Shown: positions 26,503-37,104, counted from the first letter of the stretch. The stretch is 64,000 nt of DNA from Halochromatium sp. (GCA_010912705.1 POWB01000001.1:409759-473758); one strand, 5' to 3'. Made by a program: numbers and translations. Notes: generated by a model from the sequence alone, not told the origin.

Positions 26503-27296
26503 GAGGCAGGCATGGCTAAAGTACCAGCCCCAGTGAACAACCTGGAAAAATTCTCGGTGGTCAGCTCGGCGATCTCTGCGACCGACAGACCGCGCAATGC
26601 CGCAAGCTGTTCGGCAACATGGGCAACAAAACGTGGCTCGTTCTTTTTCCCCCGGTGCGGCACCGGCGCAAGATAGGGTGAGTCGGTCTCAATCAGCAAA
26701 CGCTCTAAGGGGACCGAGCGTGCGACCTGGCGCAGGGGCTCGGCGTTCTTAAAGGTCAGGATGCCTGAAAATGAGATATAAAACCCGAGATCAAGCGCTT
26801 GCTTGGCCATCTCCCAAGTCTCTGTGAAGCAATGCATGACGCCGCCAGCAGTATCGGCGCCAGCGTCACGCATGATCCTGATGGTATCGTCGCGGGCATC
26901 CCTGGTATGGATGATCAAGGGCTTTCCAACCCTCCTTGCGGCCTCGATGTGAGCCCTAAAGCGCTGTCGCTGCCAATCCAGATCACCCACGTTGTAATGA
27001 TAGTCGAGTCCGGTCTCACCAATCGCAACCACCGCTGGATCAGCCCCCAGTCGAGCCAAATCCTCAACCGAAGGCTCGTCGTCGCAGCGCTCGCTTGGAT
27101 GTACGCCGACTGAAACCGAGATATTTGGATAGGCGCTGACCAAACGACGCATCGCCTCGTAATGCGCAAGGTCGATGCAGACGCAAAGCATGTGCTGAAC
27201 ACCGGCCTCAGTCGCTCGTGCCAGCATTTGGCGGAAATCGCCCGCGTAGGGGGTCAGGTCAACGCGATCGAGGTGGCAGTGAGAGTCAACGAACAT
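26499..27296 (-). CDS. tatD/ycfH: TatD-family metal-dependent hydrolase
   Basis: A 265-aa metallo-dependent TIM-barrel nuclease. Metal ligands are visible in order: FVDSHCHLD, AIGETGLDYHYN, IIHTRDARDDT, MHCFTE and IETDSPYLAPVPHRGK. This is the YcfH paralogue that closes the tmk-holB-pilZ-tatD run. TatD enzymes have 3'-5' DNase or deacylase activity. The gene begins about 90 bp after pilZ. Confidence 0.93.
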   Translation of the reverse strand: MFVDSHCHLDRVDLTPYAGDFRQMLARATEAGVQHMLCVCIDLAHYEAMRRLVSAYPNISVSVGVHPSERCDDEPSVEDLARLGADPAVVAIGETGLDYHYNVGDLDWQRQRFRAHIEAARRVGKPLIIHTRDARDDTIRIMRDAGADTAGGVMHCFTETWEMAKQALDLGFYISFSGILTFKNAEPLRQVARSVPLERLLIETDSPYLAPVPHRGKKNEPRFVAHVAEQLAALRGLSVAEIAELTTENFSRLFTGAGTLAMPAS

Positions 27297-27387
27297 AAAC
27301 CATCAACATCTAGTCGGTGAGATCAGCGACAAGTCTGCCCTCAGCGGGCAGTCGCGCAGATCAAAAGGGCCTCTGATCAACAGCGGC

Positions 27388-27828
27388 TCACATCGTATGA
27401 GTTGGACGCTGAGCGTCAGCACCCGTTGGCAAGTATTGCTCGAACTTGTGCCGGATATCATTCTTTTCCTGCTCCTTGAACTGGATGCCAACACCGGCCG
27501 CGCGGTTGCCTTCGGCACCGATGGGAGTGACCCAAACCACCTGGCCAGCAACCGGGATGCGATCAGGCTCATCCAACAACTGCACCAGCAGAAACAGCTC
27601 ATCGCCGAGCTGGTAAGGCTGATTAGTCGGTACGAAGAGGCCTCCATTCTTGACGAACGGCATGTAGGCCGCATGCAACGCCCGGCGATCCTTAATGACC
27701 AGACTGAGGATACGACGGCGTCCCTCAGGCTGCTGACCGGTTCGCTCTGATTGCGCGATGGAAACCACCTCCTGAAGAATCTTATCTGGGGTCTTCGCCA
27801 GACCACTCGACGCAGACTGAAGATGCAT
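27388..27828 (-). CDS. pilZ: Type IV pilus PilZ-domain protein
   Basis: The C-terminal 100 residues form the short PilZ domain (RRILSLVIKDRRALHAAYMPFVKNGG, LFVPTNQPYQLGDELFLLVQL, GQVVWVTPIGAEG, GVGIQF). In Xanthomonas and Pseudomonas this protein, located like here between holB and tatD, is needed for type IV pilus assembly and does not bind c-di-GMP. The N-terminal RxxxR and D/NxSxxG motifs are not evident, as in that group. The ATG follows directly on the holB stop. The N-terminal 40 residues are longer than in most PilZ proteins, so an internal start is possible. Confidence 0.88.
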   Translation of the reverse strand: MHLQSASSGLAKTPDKILQEVVSIAQSERTGQQPEGRRRILSLVIKDRRALHAAYMPFVKNGGLFVPTNQPYQLGDELFLLVQLLDEPDRIPVAGQVVWVTPIGAEGNRAAGVGIQFKEQEKNDIRHKFEQYLPTGADAQRPTHTM

Positions 27829-28905
27829 CTAAGTCGCAGACCTAGCCAGACAGGCCCAACGGACCAGCAGGGCCTCAAACAGGATCTGTCTATTCAGGGG
27901 CGCATCGATTGACGCCCGTGCTTGCAGCAAGATCTGCAAGAGCCGATGGGCCGCGACCAGCTCGGTCTGCGCGACTAGCGCTGCAAGGGCATCACGCGCA
28001 CCGAGATTGATGATGCGGGCGCCAGTTGGGTCAACTGCTAAACGTAACACATCCATCAGACCATCAATCATCGCGCCAAGTGCCAGCGATGGCTCATGCC
28101 GCTGCCAATCATTGGCGACTGCGAGTGGATCACGCTCGCCACGCGCAACATTGATCAAGTCATCCAGCAGCCTTTGACGCTGCTCCAATGCACCGGTCTC
28201 CGCCAACGCCAATGCACGCAACGGAGCACCCTGCGCCAACGCCAAACAGCGTGCCGCAGGCTCTGCAGGCCCCTCTGAGCCGGCATGCGCCGCAGGGAAC
28301 ACTGTCGATGCGCCTTGCGACAGCAGCCGCGACTCAAGCCAGGGCAGTGCCTGTGTCGCCGGCGGCGAGGTCAAGTTGATCTGCTGGCAACGACTACGAA
28401 TGGTCTGGCTCAGGCGTTGTGGCTGTTCGGTGATCAGCATCCATACCGTCGACTCGACGGGCTCTTCCAGGGTCTTCAAGAGGCTATTGGCAGCAAACAG
28501 ATTCATCGCATCCGCGGGCACAACCATCAAGACTTTTGTCGCGCCTCGCATTGGGGTCAAGGTCTCGCGGGCACAGAGCTGTCGAACCTGCTCAGCCCGA
28601 ATCTCACCGCTGGCCCCATCTGCATCCGGCTCGAGCAACAGCCGGTCTGGGTGATGCCCTGTCGCTAACAGATGACAGTCAGCACAGGTCCCGCAGGGAT
28701 TTCCATCCGCATCAGGCGCAGTGCAGAACAGCAGCCGTGCAAAATGGTCAGCGAGGAGCCGCTTGCCAACCCCTAAGGGTCCACTGATGAGCAAGGCCTG
28801 ACCGAGACGGGCATGACGATGGGCCTCGCGCAACCGCAGCCAGGTCGCATCAAGCCATGGCGGCATCGGCTCCAGCAGCGGCGTTGAGGCGGCCATCTGT
28901 GCCAC
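27829..28905 (-). CDS. holB: DNA polymerase III subunit delta-prime HolB
   Basis: Stationary subunit of the clamp loader. The 358-aa product has a P-loop (SGPLGVGKRLLADHFARLL), a zinc module (NPCGTCADCHLL, with the upstream LFCT), the helix VLMVVPADAMNLFAANSLLKTLEEP and the SRC-type arginine motif IRSRCQQINL. The C-terminal half is the helical collar domain. Translation may start at GTG 28905 or ATG 28896, 5-14 bases after tmk. Confidence 0.92.
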   Translation of the reverse strand: MAQMAASTPLLEPMPPWLDATWLRLREAHRHARLGQALLISGPLGVGKRLLADHFARLLFCTAPDADGNPCGTCADCHLLATGHHPDRLLLEPDADGASGEIRAEQVRQLCARETLTPMRGATKVLMVVPADAMNLFAANSLLKTLEEPVESTVWMLITEQPQRLSQTIRSRCQQINLTSPPATQALPWLESRLLSQGASTVFPAAHAGSEGPAEPAARCLALAQGAPLRALALAETGALEQRQRLLDDLINVARGERDPLAVANDWQRHEPSLALGAMIDGLMDVLRLAVDPTGARIINLGARDALAALVAQTELVAAHRLLQILLQARASIDAPLNRQILFEALLVRWACLARSAT

Positions 28906-28909
28906 GGAC

Positions 28910-29596
28910 TCAGGCGCCCCCGAGTAAGCGTTGAGTCACAGAGGCCTTGACCGCAGCGGCGACAGCGGCCTCGGTTTGATCGGCATGGATCAGACAGACG
29001 CGTTCAGATGAGCGCTCGGCGATTTCTTGATAGGCCGCTCGCACACGCTCGAAAAAGGCCAGATCCTCGGCCTCGAAACGATCCGGCGCCGAGCGCTGTC
29101 TGGCGCGCGCCAAGCCGCTGGCAACCGACAGATCGAACAAGAGGGTCAGATCGGGCTGGAGACCACGCTGGACGAAGCGCTCCAACGCCTCGATCCGCGA
29201 CCGATCCAACCCGCGCCCACCACCTTGATAGGCATAGGTGGCATCGGTAAAGCGGTCGCAGACTACCCAGCGACCAGCGGCCAATGCAGGCTCGATGCAC
29301 AGCGTCAGATGATCGGCACGCGCGGCAAAGACGAGCAACAGCTCTGCGTCTGCGGACAGCTCAGCATTCGCCGAATCCAGCAACAGCGCACGAATCCGCT
29401 CCGCAGCCGCCGTCCCCCCCGGCTCGCGCGTCACCAACGGATCAATCCCCTGCCCCTGCAGCCAGTCGACTAAGCGCTTGAGCTGCGTCGTCTTGCCCGC
29501 GCCTTCACCGCCTTCTAGGGTGATAAAACGGCCGCGACCCGCACCCTGCCTAGACGACCTAGCCTCAGTCGCAGAGATCGAGGCAGTCGTCATCAT
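28910..29596 (-). CDS. tmk: Thymidylate kinase Tmk
   Basis: Phosphorylates dTMP to dTDP. The P-loop GGEGAGKTTQLKRL, dTMP-binding VTREPGGT, VCDRFTDATYAYQGGGRGL and LID region RSAPDRFEAEDLAFFERVRAAY are present. ATG 29596 overlaps the mltG stop as ATGA and has GGAGGAG five bases upstream, so it is preferred to the track start inside mltG. The product is 228 aa, with about 20 extra N-terminal residues compared with E. coli. Confidence 0.93.
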   Translation of the reverse strand: MMTTASISATEARSSRQGAGRGRFITLEGGEGAGKTTQLKRLVDWLQGQGIDPLVTREPGGTAAAERIRALLLDSANAELSADAELLLVFAARADHLTLCIEPALAAGRWVVCDRFTDATYAYQGGGRGLDRSRIEALERFVQRGLQPDLTLLFDLSVASGLARARQRSAPDRFEAEDLAFFERVRAAYQEIAERSSERVCLIHADQTEAAVAAAVKASVTQRLLGGA

Positions 29597-30672
29597 GGCT
29601 GCTCCTCCGAATGCGCTTCGATCATCTCGCAACGCCCACCGAGCTGGTACTTGCGCACGGCACAGTTATGCTCGCTCAGCGTCGCCGAGAAGTGATGGCT
29701 GCCATCGCCGCGGGCAACGAAGTACAAGGCATCGCCCGGCGCTGGATGCAAGGCCGCATGGATCGCCTCGCGACCCGGTAGCGCGATCGGGGTTGGTGGC
29801 AGCCCGTCGATCACATAGGTGTTGTAGGACGTCTTTCGGCGCAGATCCTCACGTCGGATATTGCCGTCGTAGGCATCGCCCATGCCGTAGATCACGGTCG
29901 GGTCGGTCTGCAGACGCATGCCCTGCTGCAGCCGCCGAATAAACACCCCGGCAATATCCGGACGCTCCTCGGCAAGGCCGGTCTCCTTTTCGATGATCGA
30001 GGCAAGGATCAGCGCCTCGTAGGGCGTTTCGATCGGCAAGCCCTCAGCACGCTGTTCCCACTCTTCGCTCAGTACCTGTTTCATCCGCGCATGGGCGCGT
30101 TTCAGCAGTTCGACATCGGTGCTCTTGCGCGCGACCAGATAGGTATCTGGAAACAGCCAGCCCTCAGGATGCTCATCCTCGATACCCAGCTGCCGCATCA
30201 GCTCAGCATCTGACAATCCGCTCAGCTCATGCGTGAGCACCTCATTGTCTGCGAGGCTATCGACCGCATCGCGAAAGGTTCGACCTTCGATCAGGGTCAC
30301 CGGAAATTGCACTGAGCGACCAGTTGCGAACAACTCCAACAGGTCCAGCGGACGCATGCCATCAACAAGCGCATATTCGCCAGCCTTGATCTGATCTTGC
30401 AAACGCTGCTGGTACGCGAGGGCGATGAAGAAGTAAGGATCACTGATCAGGCCCTCATCCGTCAGCCGGGTCGCCAGTGCACGCAGTCGTGTGCCGGGGC
30501 GGATCGGGAACAGTATCTGCTTGGGCTGAGGCGCCCCCTCAGCGACAGGCGCATCAGGATTGATCAGCACGATGGGGGTTGCTAAGAAACGCTGGTACTC
30601 GAGCAAGAGTACAGCGGCAACCACGACGCCGGCGAAGATCAGCGACAAGAGACCAGAAAAGAAGGCTCTCAC
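29593..30672 (-). CDS. mltG: Endolytic murein transglycosylase MltG
   Basis: Inner-membrane enzyme that cleaves nascent glycan strands and sets their length. One N-terminal helix (FFSGLLSLIFAGVVVAAVLLLEY) precedes a LysM-like part (FPIRPGTRLRALATRL) and the YceG catalytic core with ASIIEKETGLAEERPDIAGVF (Glu of EKET catalytic) and LQTDPTVIYGMG. GTG at 30672 overlaps the pabC stop (GTGA) with GGAG eight bases before it, so I use it instead of 30726. Product 359 aa. Confidence 0.92.
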   Translation of the reverse strand: MRAFFSGLLSLIFAGVVVAAVLLLEYQRFLATPIVLINPDAPVAEGAPQPKQILFPIRPGTRLRALATRLTDEGLISDPYFFIALAYQQRLQDQIKAGEYALVDGMRPLDLLELFATGRSVQFPVTLIEGRTFRDAVDSLADNEVLTHELSGLSDAELMRQLGIEDEHPEGWLFPDTYLVARKSTDVELLKRAHARMKQVLSEEWEQRAEGLPIETPYEALILASIIEKETGLAEERPDIAGVFIRRLQQGMRLQTDPTVIYGMGDAYDGNIRREDLRRKTSYNTYVIDGLPPTPIALPGREAIHAALHPAPGDALYFVARGDGSHHFSATLSEHNCAVRKYQLGGRCEMIEAHSEEQP

Positions 30673-31568
30673 CAAAGGGACTCCGGTTGCAGCAGCCGCG
30701 TGCGAGCCCGCTCGATCAACGGCCAAGGCAGTAAGGACAGCTCAAAATCGCGGCCTGCAAAGGAGCGAATTGGCCAAACGCCAATCAGCGCATTGGTCAA
30801 GAAGGCGCCTTGCGCCTTGACCAAATCATCTAGGGTCAGCCGCCGTTCTTGAACCCTGAGACCAGCCTCACGCGCCAAACGGAGCGTCATTGAGCGAGCT
30901 GTGCCAGCGACGCCACAGCGATCAATCATTGGCGTCTGAAGCCCTTCTGCAGTGATCAAGAACAGATTGCTCATGGTACCGCAAACTAGCGTGCCTTCGG
31001 CATCAAGCATCAACCCCTCAGCAATGGCCGGCTCGCTCCATTCAGACCGAGCAAGCACCTGCTCAAGCCGATTCAGATGTTTGAGACCCGCGAGTTGGGG
31101 ATTGATTCCGAGCCGGGTGTCACAGAGTCGAACGCAGACGCCCTGCTCCGCTCGGCGATCAGCAGCGATGTCAGCCCAGTCTCTACCCCTGCCCTGATCT
31201 TCTGGCGGCCCATCAACGAGCAGGATACGCGTCGGTTGTGGCTGTGGCGGCGGTCGATAGCCCCGCGCAGAAGGACCGCGCGTTAGCATGATCTTTAGGC
31301 TGCCAACCTCAATGCCCTCAAGGAGCTGCCTAGCCTCCGCCTGCAACCGCGCCGGTGAGGGTAATGGCAACCTGAGCCGGGCAGCGCCAAGCGCGAGACG
31401 GTCGAGGTGATCGAGCCAGCAGCAGGGGCGCCCGCAGCGAACAGCGATGGTCTCGAATAGGCCATCACCATAGGCGAGGCCGCGATCCAGGATATCGATA
31501 TCGGAGCGCAGCTCGCCATTGACGAGACAGCGTAACCGGCACTGCCGCGACGCTGGGGCCTTAGGCAA
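30669..31568 (-). CDS. pabC: Aminodeoxychorismate lyase PabC
   Basis: PLP enzyme that converts 4-amino-4-deoxychorismate to p-aminobenzoate and pyruvate for folate. Fold-type IV motifs are visible: ILDRGLAYGDGLFETI, the PLP lysine in LAGLKHLNRLEQVLA, and CGTMSNLFLI. The frame is open back into fabF (31643), but only TTG codons are available; TTG 31568 with AGGTG nearby gives the best-placed N-terminus ahead of VNGELRSDI. The exact start is uncertain. It overlaps mltG by four bases. Confidence 0.88.
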   Translation of the reverse strand: MPKAPASRQCRLRCLVNGELRSDIDILDRGLAYGDGLFETIAVRCGRPCCWLDHLDRLALGAARLRLPLPSPARLQAEARQLLEGIEVGSLKIMLTRGPSARGYRPPPQPQPTRILLVDGPPEDQGRGRDWADIAADRRAEQGVCVRLCDTRLGINPQLAGLKHLNRLEQVLARSEWSEPAIAEGLMLDAEGTLVCGTMSNLFLITAEGLQTPMIDRCGVAGTARSMTLRLAREAGLRVQERRLTLDDLVKAQGAFLTNALIGVWPIRSFAGRDFELSLLPWPLIERARTRLLQPESLW

Positions 31569-31596
31569 GGCACCTAGCGTCGATTGTGCAGCGCGG

Positions 31597-32835
31597 TTAG
31601 AGTCGCTTGAAGACGAGAGTACCGTTGGTGCCCCCAAAGCCAAACGAGTTGCTCAAGGCCACGTCGATCTTCATCTCGCGCGCGGTATTCGGCACATAGT
31701 CCAGATCGCAGTCTGGGTCCGGCGTCTCGTAGTTGATGGTCGGCGGCGCAACCTGATCACGCATCGCAAGCAGGGTAAAGATCGCCTCGGCACCACCAGC
31801 TGCTCCGAGCATGTGCCCGGTCATCGACTTCGTGGAGCTGACGGCCAATTCATAAGCCCGATCGCCAAAGGCTCGCTTGATCCCCTTGGTCTCGGCGATG
31901 TCACCCGCCGGCGTCGAGGTGCCATGTGCATTGATATAGTCGACTTCGGACGTATCGAGACCAGCATCAGCGAGCGCCATCAGCATGCAGTCGCTGGCAC
32001 CCTCACCGGTCAAGGAGGGTGCGGTCATGTGATAGGCATCGGAGTTCATGCCAATGCCAACGACCTCGGCATAGATGCGCGCTCCACGCGCCTTCGCATG
32101 CTCATACTCTTCTAGCAGCATCACACCAGCGCCGTCACTCAGCACGAAGCCATCCCGATTCTTGTCAAACGGGCGACTAGCCCCTTGGGGATCATCGTTA
32201 CGCGTTGAGAGCGCACGCGCCGCAGCGAAACCGCCAAGTCCAACAGGCGAGGTTGCCATCTCGGCCCCCCCAGCAAGCATCGCGTCGACCACACCATGGC
32301 GAATCATGAATGCGGCATCGCCGATGTTGTGTGTCGCCGTACTACAGGCGGAGACGATCGAGTAGTTCGGCCCCTTGAGCCCATATTTAATCGAAAGATC
32401 ACCGGCAACCATATTGACGATATTCGCCGGGACAAAGAAGGGTGAGATCTTCCGCGGGCCGCCCTCTAGGTAGGCCCCATAGTTATTCTCGATGCCGGTA
32501 ATACCGCCAATGCCCGAGCCGATCACCACACCGATGCGGCGGCAATTCTCTTCAGTAATCTCGAGGCCCGAATCTTCGATCGCTTGCGTGCCGGCGGCAA
32601 TGCCATAATGGATGAAGGCATCCATCTTGCGCGACTCTTTCTTGGTCACATACTGGGTGACGTCGAACCCATAGATTGGACCGCCGAAGCGACTGCTAAA
32701 GGGACTCACGTCGAAGTGGGTGATTGGTTGAATCCCACTCCGCCCCGCCAGGATGCTCTCCCAAGCGGACGGAATGTCGAGGCCCACCGGCGCCACGATA
32801 CCAAGGCCGGTGACGACTACCCTTCTGCCAGACAT
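31597..32835 (-). CDS. fabF: Beta-ketoacyl-ACP synthase II FabF
   Basis: Condensing enzyme that extends acyl-ACP with malonyl-ACP. The 412-aa product has the Cys-His-His set: [25 protein letters not shown] and GHMLGAAGG, and ends in the glycine-rich [18 protein letters not shown]. It follows acpP after 156 bp, as in E. coli, in the fab cluster. Full length for the family. Confidence 0.96.
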   Translation of the reverse strand: MSGRRVVVTGLGIVAPVGLDIPSAWESILAGRSGIQPITHFDVSPFSSRFGGPIYGFDVTQYVTKKESRKMDAFIHYGIAAGTQAIEDSGLEITEENCRRIGVVIGSGIGGITGIENNYGAYLEGGPRKISPFFVPANIVNMVAGDLSIKYGLKGPNYSIVSACSTATHNIGDAAFMIRHGVVDAMLAGGAEMATSPVGLGGFAAARALSTRNDDPQGASRPFDKNRDGFVLSDGAGVMLLEEYEHAKARGARIYAEVVGIGMNSDAYHMTAPSLTGEGASDCMLMALADAGLDTSEVDYINAHGTSTPAGDIAETKGIKRAFGDRAYELAVSSTKSMTGHMLGAAGGAEAIFTLLAMRDQVAPPTINYETPDPDCDLDYVPNTAREMKIDVALSNSFGFGGTNGTLVFKRL

Positions 32836-32991
32836 GAATTACCCCTCAAATCTAGATGGCGACGCCAAGCCGCCGAACACTGCAGGCTCAACGCCGGGTC
32901 ATTGCGAGCTGCGCTCTTCAACCCGGCACGAGAGCCTGGAAGATTACGGCTGACGTGCCCCGGTAGACACCGGACAATCACGGGTTCAGGA

Positions 32992-33228
32992 TCAACCAAG
33001 ATGCGCGTTGACGTAATCGACAGCCTCTTTGACCTTGGTGATCTTCTCAGCGTCCTCGTCTGGGATCTCGGTCTCAAACTCTTCTTCAAGCGCCATAACA
33101 AGCTCAACCGTATCCAGCGAGTCGGCGCCCAAGTCATCGACGAAGGACGCATCCATGGTCACTTCCTCTTCCTTGACGCCGAGCTGCTCGACGACGATCT
33201 TGCGCACCCGCTCTTCAACGCTACTCAT
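32992..33228 (-). CDS. acpP: Acyl carrier protein AcpP
   Basis: The 78-aa acidic carrier has the phosphopantetheine site [15 protein letters not shown] with Ser37 as attachment point. ATG 33228 gives the standard N-terminus [12 protein letters not shown], with GAGGG about ten bases upstream; the track start at 33258 adds ten unrelated residues. It sits between fabG and fabF with gaps of 150 bp on each side, consistent with its own strong promoter as known in E. coli. Confidence 0.97.
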   Translation of the reverse strand: MSSVEERVRKIVVEQLGVKEEEVTMDASFVDDLGADSLDTVELVMALEEEFETEIPDEDAEKITKVKEAVDYVNAHLG

Positions 33229-33381
33229 GATTGATTTACCCTCAGGATGTGGAGACACGTCACCTTCTCTTAGAGAGGCCGCGCCATTTTAGAGACAAAC
33301 ACCAGCGGACGAAAGCTGAATCGACATCCAGCAACATCCACCCAACAGCCGCGATTCGAGGTTTCAAATCAGCGGTCTAAT

Positions 33382-34134
33382 TCAGACCATGAGCATCCCG
33401 CCATTGACATGAAGGGTTTGGCCCGTGATGTACGCGGCCGTCGGCAAGGCCAAGAAGGCGACCGCGGCAGCGATCTCGTCCGCAGACCCAAGCCGGCCAA
33501 GCGGGATGCTCGAGAGCAGTGCTTCGCGCTGGGCCTCGGGGAGCTCGCGGGTCATATCGGTATCAATGAAGCCAGGCGCGACGACATTGACCGTGATGCC
33601 GCGCGGGCCAAGCTCGCGGGCGAGCGACTTGCTAAAGCCAATCAGGCCCGCCTTGGAGGCCGCGTAGTTGCATTGTCCAGCGTTACCACTAACGCCCACC
33701 ACCGAGCTGACATTGATGATCCGGCCATGGCGTGCCTTGGTCATCGGTCGTGAGCAGGCTTTACAGAGGCGGAAGGCAGAGGTCAGGTTAGTGTCCAGGA
33801 TCGCATCCCATTCCTCTTCTTTCATGCGCATCAGCAGATTGTCGCGCGTGATCCCGGCGTTATTGACCAGGATCGACGGCTTTGACCCAAACTGCTCCTC
33901 GACCGCCGCTAGTGCCGCATCAACGGATGCCTGCTGGGTCACGTCCAGGCATAAGCCAATACCACCGCTCGAGCCAGCCAGACGCTCAGTAATTCGCGCC
34001 GCGCCGGCTTCGGTGGTTGCCGTCCCAGCCACCTTAGCGCCCAGGCGCGCCAACTCGTCGGCAATCGCGGCACCAATACCGCGGCTGGCACCGGTCACCA
34101 GTGCAATCTCAGCATCAAGCATGGAATCAGCCAT
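33382..34134 (-). CDS. fabG: 3-oxoacyl-ACP reductase FabG
   Basis: NADPH-dependent SDR of fatty acid elongation, 250 aa. TGASRGIGAAIADELA binds cofactor; NNAGITRDNLLMRM, INVSSVVGVSGNAGQCNYAASKAG (Ser, Tyr and Lys of the triad) and the closing HVNGGMLMV are classic FabG. ATG 34134 overlaps the fabD stop by eight bases and has GAGGCGAG just upstream. Confidence 0.96.
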   Translation of the reverse strand: MADSMLDAEIALVTGASRGIGAAIADELARLGAKVAGTATTEAGAARITERLAGSSGGIGLCLDVTQQASVDAALAAVEEQFGSKPSILVNNAGITRDNLLMRMKEEEWDAILDTNLTSAFRLCKACSRPMTKARHGRIINVSSVVGVSGNAGQCNYAASKAGLIGFSKSLARELGPRGITVNVVAPGFIDTDMTRELPEAQREALLSSIPLGRLGSADEIAAAVAFLALPTAAYITGQTLHVNGGMLMV

Positions 34135-35071
34135 GAGTACTCGCCTCAAGTGCGCTCGACAACCCTTCCGGGTCGAATACCGGCAGGATTGTCAGCCGTT
34201 TATCAATTCGTTTTCCGAGCCCAGTGAGGACCTTACCAGGTCCTGCTTCGATGCCGAGCCGAGCACCAGGATCTGCGATGGCGCGAATGGTCTCTACCCA
34301 GCGCACCGGGCTAAACAACTGCTCTGCCAAGCGCTGACGAATCAGCGCTGGCGACTCGGCCATCTCGATACTCACGTTGTGGATCACCGGGATCGATGGC
34401 AGATGAAATTCAGTCTGCTCTAGTTGCACGGCTAGCTCAGTCGCCGCCTCGCGCATCAGCGCACAGTGCGAGGGCACGCTCACTGGCAAGAGCACCGCCC
34501 GCTTGGCACCAGCAGCCTTAGAGGCATCGATCGCTCGCTGCACCGCGGCGCGCTCTCCTGCAATCACCACCTGTCCAGGCGCGTTAAAGTTGACCGGCTC
34601 GAGGATCTGACCTGCCGCCTGCGACCGACAGAGCTCAGCAACCGCGTCATCATCCAATCCAAGCAGCGCCGCCATAGCACCCGCCTCGCCAGGCACTGCT
34701 GACTGCATCAAGCGCGCTCGCTCGGCCACCAAACGAACCGCATCTTCAAAGGTCAAGGCCCCCGCACAAGACAGCGCACTGTACTCGCCGAGACTATGCC
34801 CCGCCATGACCGAGGGCATTGCACCGCCTTGCTCACGCCAGACGCGCCAGACAGCAACACCGGCGGCAAGCATCGCCGGCTGGGTATTCAGCGTTTGATC
34901 GAGCGCCTCTTTCGGCCCTTCCTGCGAGAGCCGCCAGAGATCTCGGCCGAGCACTTGCGAGGCCTCATCGAAAGTCGCTTGAACCTGCGGAAATGCGGCC
35001 GCTAGCTCAGCGAGCATGCCGATGGCCTGCGAGCCTTGCCCAGGAAAGAGGAAAGCGGGATGCGTCGTCAT
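34127..35071 (-). CDS. fabD: Malonyl-CoA:ACP transacylase FabD
   Basis: Loads malonyl units on ACP. FLFPGQGSQ at the N-terminus, GHSLGEYSAL with the nucleophilic serine near residue 93, VPSHCALM with the catalytic histidine, and EAGPGKVLTGL at the C-terminus are all present. ATG 35071 gives 314 aa; the track's 35083 uses TTG. It is 15 bp downstream of fabH. Confidence 0.95.
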   Translation of the reverse strand: MTTHPAFLFPGQGSQAIGMLAELAAAFPQVQATFDEASQVLGRDLWRLSQEGPKEALDQTLNTQPAMLAAGVAVWRVWREQGGAMPSVMAGHSLGEYSALSCAGALTFEDAVRLVAERARLMQSAVPGEAGAMAALLGLDDDAVAELCRSQAAGQILEPVNFNAPGQVVIAGERAAVQRAIDASKAAGAKRAVLLPVSVPSHCALMREAATELAVQLEQTEFHLPSIPVIHNVSIEMAESPALIRQRLAEQLFSPVRWVETIRAIADPGARLGIEAGPGKVLTGLGKRIDKRLTILPVFDPEGLSSALEASTHG

Positions 35072-35086
35072 CAAAAGCCCCAACGA

Positions 35087-36046
35087 TCAGTAGCGCAGTA
35101 GCGCCGAACCCCAAGTAAAGCCGCCACCGAAGGCCTCCATCAGCACGATCTGACCACGCTGGATGCGACCATCGCGAACCGCCTGATCGAAGGCCAGAGG
35201 GATCGACGCGGCTGAAGTGTTGCCATGCTCACCGACCGTAACCACCACCTGCTCCATCGCCAGATCCAGCTTCCGTGCCGTTGCTTTGATGATGCGCAGG
35301 TTGGCCTGATGTGGAACCAGCCAGTCGATATCGGCGCGGGTCATATGATTGGCCGCCAGGGTGTCATCGACGATCGCGCCCAGCGTCGTCACGGCAACCC
35401 GAAACACCTCGTTGCCCTTCATCTGCATGTAGGGTGAGCCATTGCCACCGTTGCCGATACCTGCCGGCACCTGCAGCAGCTCGCGATAGGCGCCATCGGC
35501 ATGCAAGTGGGTCGAGATGATGCCTGGCTCATCGGCGGCACCAATCACCACCGCCCCGGCACCATCGCCAAATAGGACGCAGGTACCGCGGTCGGTCCAA
35601 TCAAGGATGCGTGAGAGGGTCTCAGCTCCCACCACTAGGGCGCGCTCGGCACTGCCGGTGCGAATGAACTTTTCGGCAACCGCGAGGGCATAAATGAAGC
35701 CAGTGCAGACCGCCTGGACATCGAAGGCAGGACAGCCGTGACTATCCAGGCGCTCTTGTAGCAGGCAGGCACTACTCGGAAAGGTCTGGTCCGGCGTCGT
35801 TGTCGCCACCACGATTAGATCAAGCTCAGACGCCTTAACGCCGGCAGCGCTTAATGCCGCCAGCGCCGCCCGCTCGGCCAGATCGACGCAGGTTTCATCC
35901 TCTGCAGCGATATGCCGTTGGCGAATGCCGGTGCGCTCCCGAATCCAATCATCGGAGGTGTCGACCAAACGCTCCAGCTCTTGATTGGTCAGGATCTTTG
36001 CCGGCAAGGCGCTGCCCGTGCCGAGGATCTGAGTAAAACGATTCAT
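35087..36046 (-). CDS. fabH: Beta-ketoacyl-ACP synthase III FabH
   Basis: Starts fatty acid synthesis by condensing acetyl-CoA with malonyl-ACP. The triad is Cys in [14 protein letters not shown], His in [10 protein letters not shown] and Asn in [13 protein letters not shown]; the product is 319 aa. Its ATG overlaps the plsX stop (ATGA), indicating translational coupling in the plsX-fabHDG operon. Confidence 0.96.
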   Translation of the reverse strand: MNRFTQILGTGSALPAKILTNQELERLVDTSDDWIRERTGIRQRHIAAEDETCVDLAERAALAALSAAGVKASELDLIVVATTTPDQTFPSSACLLQERLDSHGCPAFDVQAVCTGFIYALAVAEKFIRTGSAERALVVGAETLSRILDWTDRGTCVLFGDGAGAVVIGAADEPGIISTHLHADGAYRELLQVPAGIGNGGNGSPYMQMKGNEVFRVAVTTLGAIVDDTLAANHMTRADIDWLVPHQANLRIIKATARKLDLAMEQVVVTVGEHGNTSAASIPLAFDQAVRDGRIQRGQIVLMEAFGGGFTWGSALLRY

Positions 36047-37104
36047 GCTGAGACCCTCTCGGCCTGCAGCCTGGTGGCGCGGGCAGCGCGGGCCTCGCCC
36101 ATGTGCGCTTCCACCTCCCGCTCGATGCGCGCAATGACGCCAGAGCGAACCTCGTGATCGGCGATGCGCAAGGCATTCTCAAACGCCAGCGCATCGGCAC
36201 CACCATGGCTCTTGATCACGATTCCCCGCAGTCCGAGCAGGCTGGCACCGTTATATCGGCGCGGATCAACCTCGGCGCGAAAGCCCCTCAGGACCGGCAG
36301 CGCTACCAGACCGGACAGGCGACTGAGCCAGGTGCGCCGAAAACGTCGCTTCAGCATTTCAGAGATCAGTTTGGCAACACCCTCGCTCGCCTTCAACGCA
36401 ACATTCCCAACGAAGCCATCCGAGACAACCACATCGACATCCCCAAGATAGACGTCGTCACCTTCGACATAACCGACATAGTTCAACGAGCTTGCGGCGA
36501 GCAGCTCGTGGGCGCCTCGTACCTGGTCGTTACCCTTGATCTCCTCTGCACCGATATTGAGCAGCCCGACCCTGGGCATCGGAAGACCCTGCACGGCGCG
36601 CACCAGCTCGCTGCCCATGACGGCGAATTGGAACAGATGCTCGGCGGTGCAGTCGACGTTGGCACCGAGGTCGAGCATGTGGGTCTGGCCCTTGAGCGCC
36701 GGGATCGCGGTGATGATGGCCGGGCGGTCGATATGTGGCAGCGTCTTGAGGACGAATCGAGCCGTGGCCATAAGCGCACCGGTATTCCCGGCACTGACAC
36801 AGGCATCGGCCTCACCACGCTTGACCAGATCGATCGCAACCCGCATCGACGAGTCTTTTTTGCCACGCAAGGCCTTGGAAGGCAGCTCATCCATCGCTAC
36901 TTCTTGAGAGGCAGGCTGGATGCGGATACGCTCATCATTGACTGCTGAGCGCGGTAGATGGTTGGCGATGGCCTCTTCGCGGCCGACGAGGATGAGATTG
37001 CACTGCGGTCGATCCGCTAGGAATCGCAGTGCCGCGGGAACCACGACGCCTGGGCCGTGATCGCCACCCATGGCATCCAACGCAAGGGTCTGTCGAACAG
37101 CCAA
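36043..37104 (-). CDS. plsX: Phosphate acyltransferase PlsX
   Basis: Peripheral membrane enzyme that makes acyl-phosphate from acyl-ACP for phospholipid synthesis. [12 protein letters not shown] at the N-terminus, [23 protein letters not shown] and [14 protein letters not shown] are family hallmarks. At 353 aa it is the usual size. It heads the coupled plsX-fabH pair, 128 bp after rpmF. Confidence 0.95.
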   Translation of the reverse strand: MAVRQTLALDAMGGDHGPGVVVPAALRFLADRPQCNLILVGREEAIANHLPRSAVNDERIRIQPASQEVAMDELPSKALRGKKDSSMRVAIDLVKRGEADACVSAGNTGALMATARFVLKTLPHIDRPAIITAIPALKGQTHMLDLGANVDCTAEHLFQFAVMGSELVRAVQGLPMPRVGLLNIGAEEIKGNDQVRGAHELLAASSLNYVGYVEGDDVYLGDVDVVVSDGFVGNVALKASEGVAKLISEMLKRRFRRTWLSRLSGLVALPVLRGFRAEVDPRRYNGASLLGLRGIVIKSHGGADALAFENALRIADHEVRSGVIARIEREVEAHMGEARAARATRLQAERVSA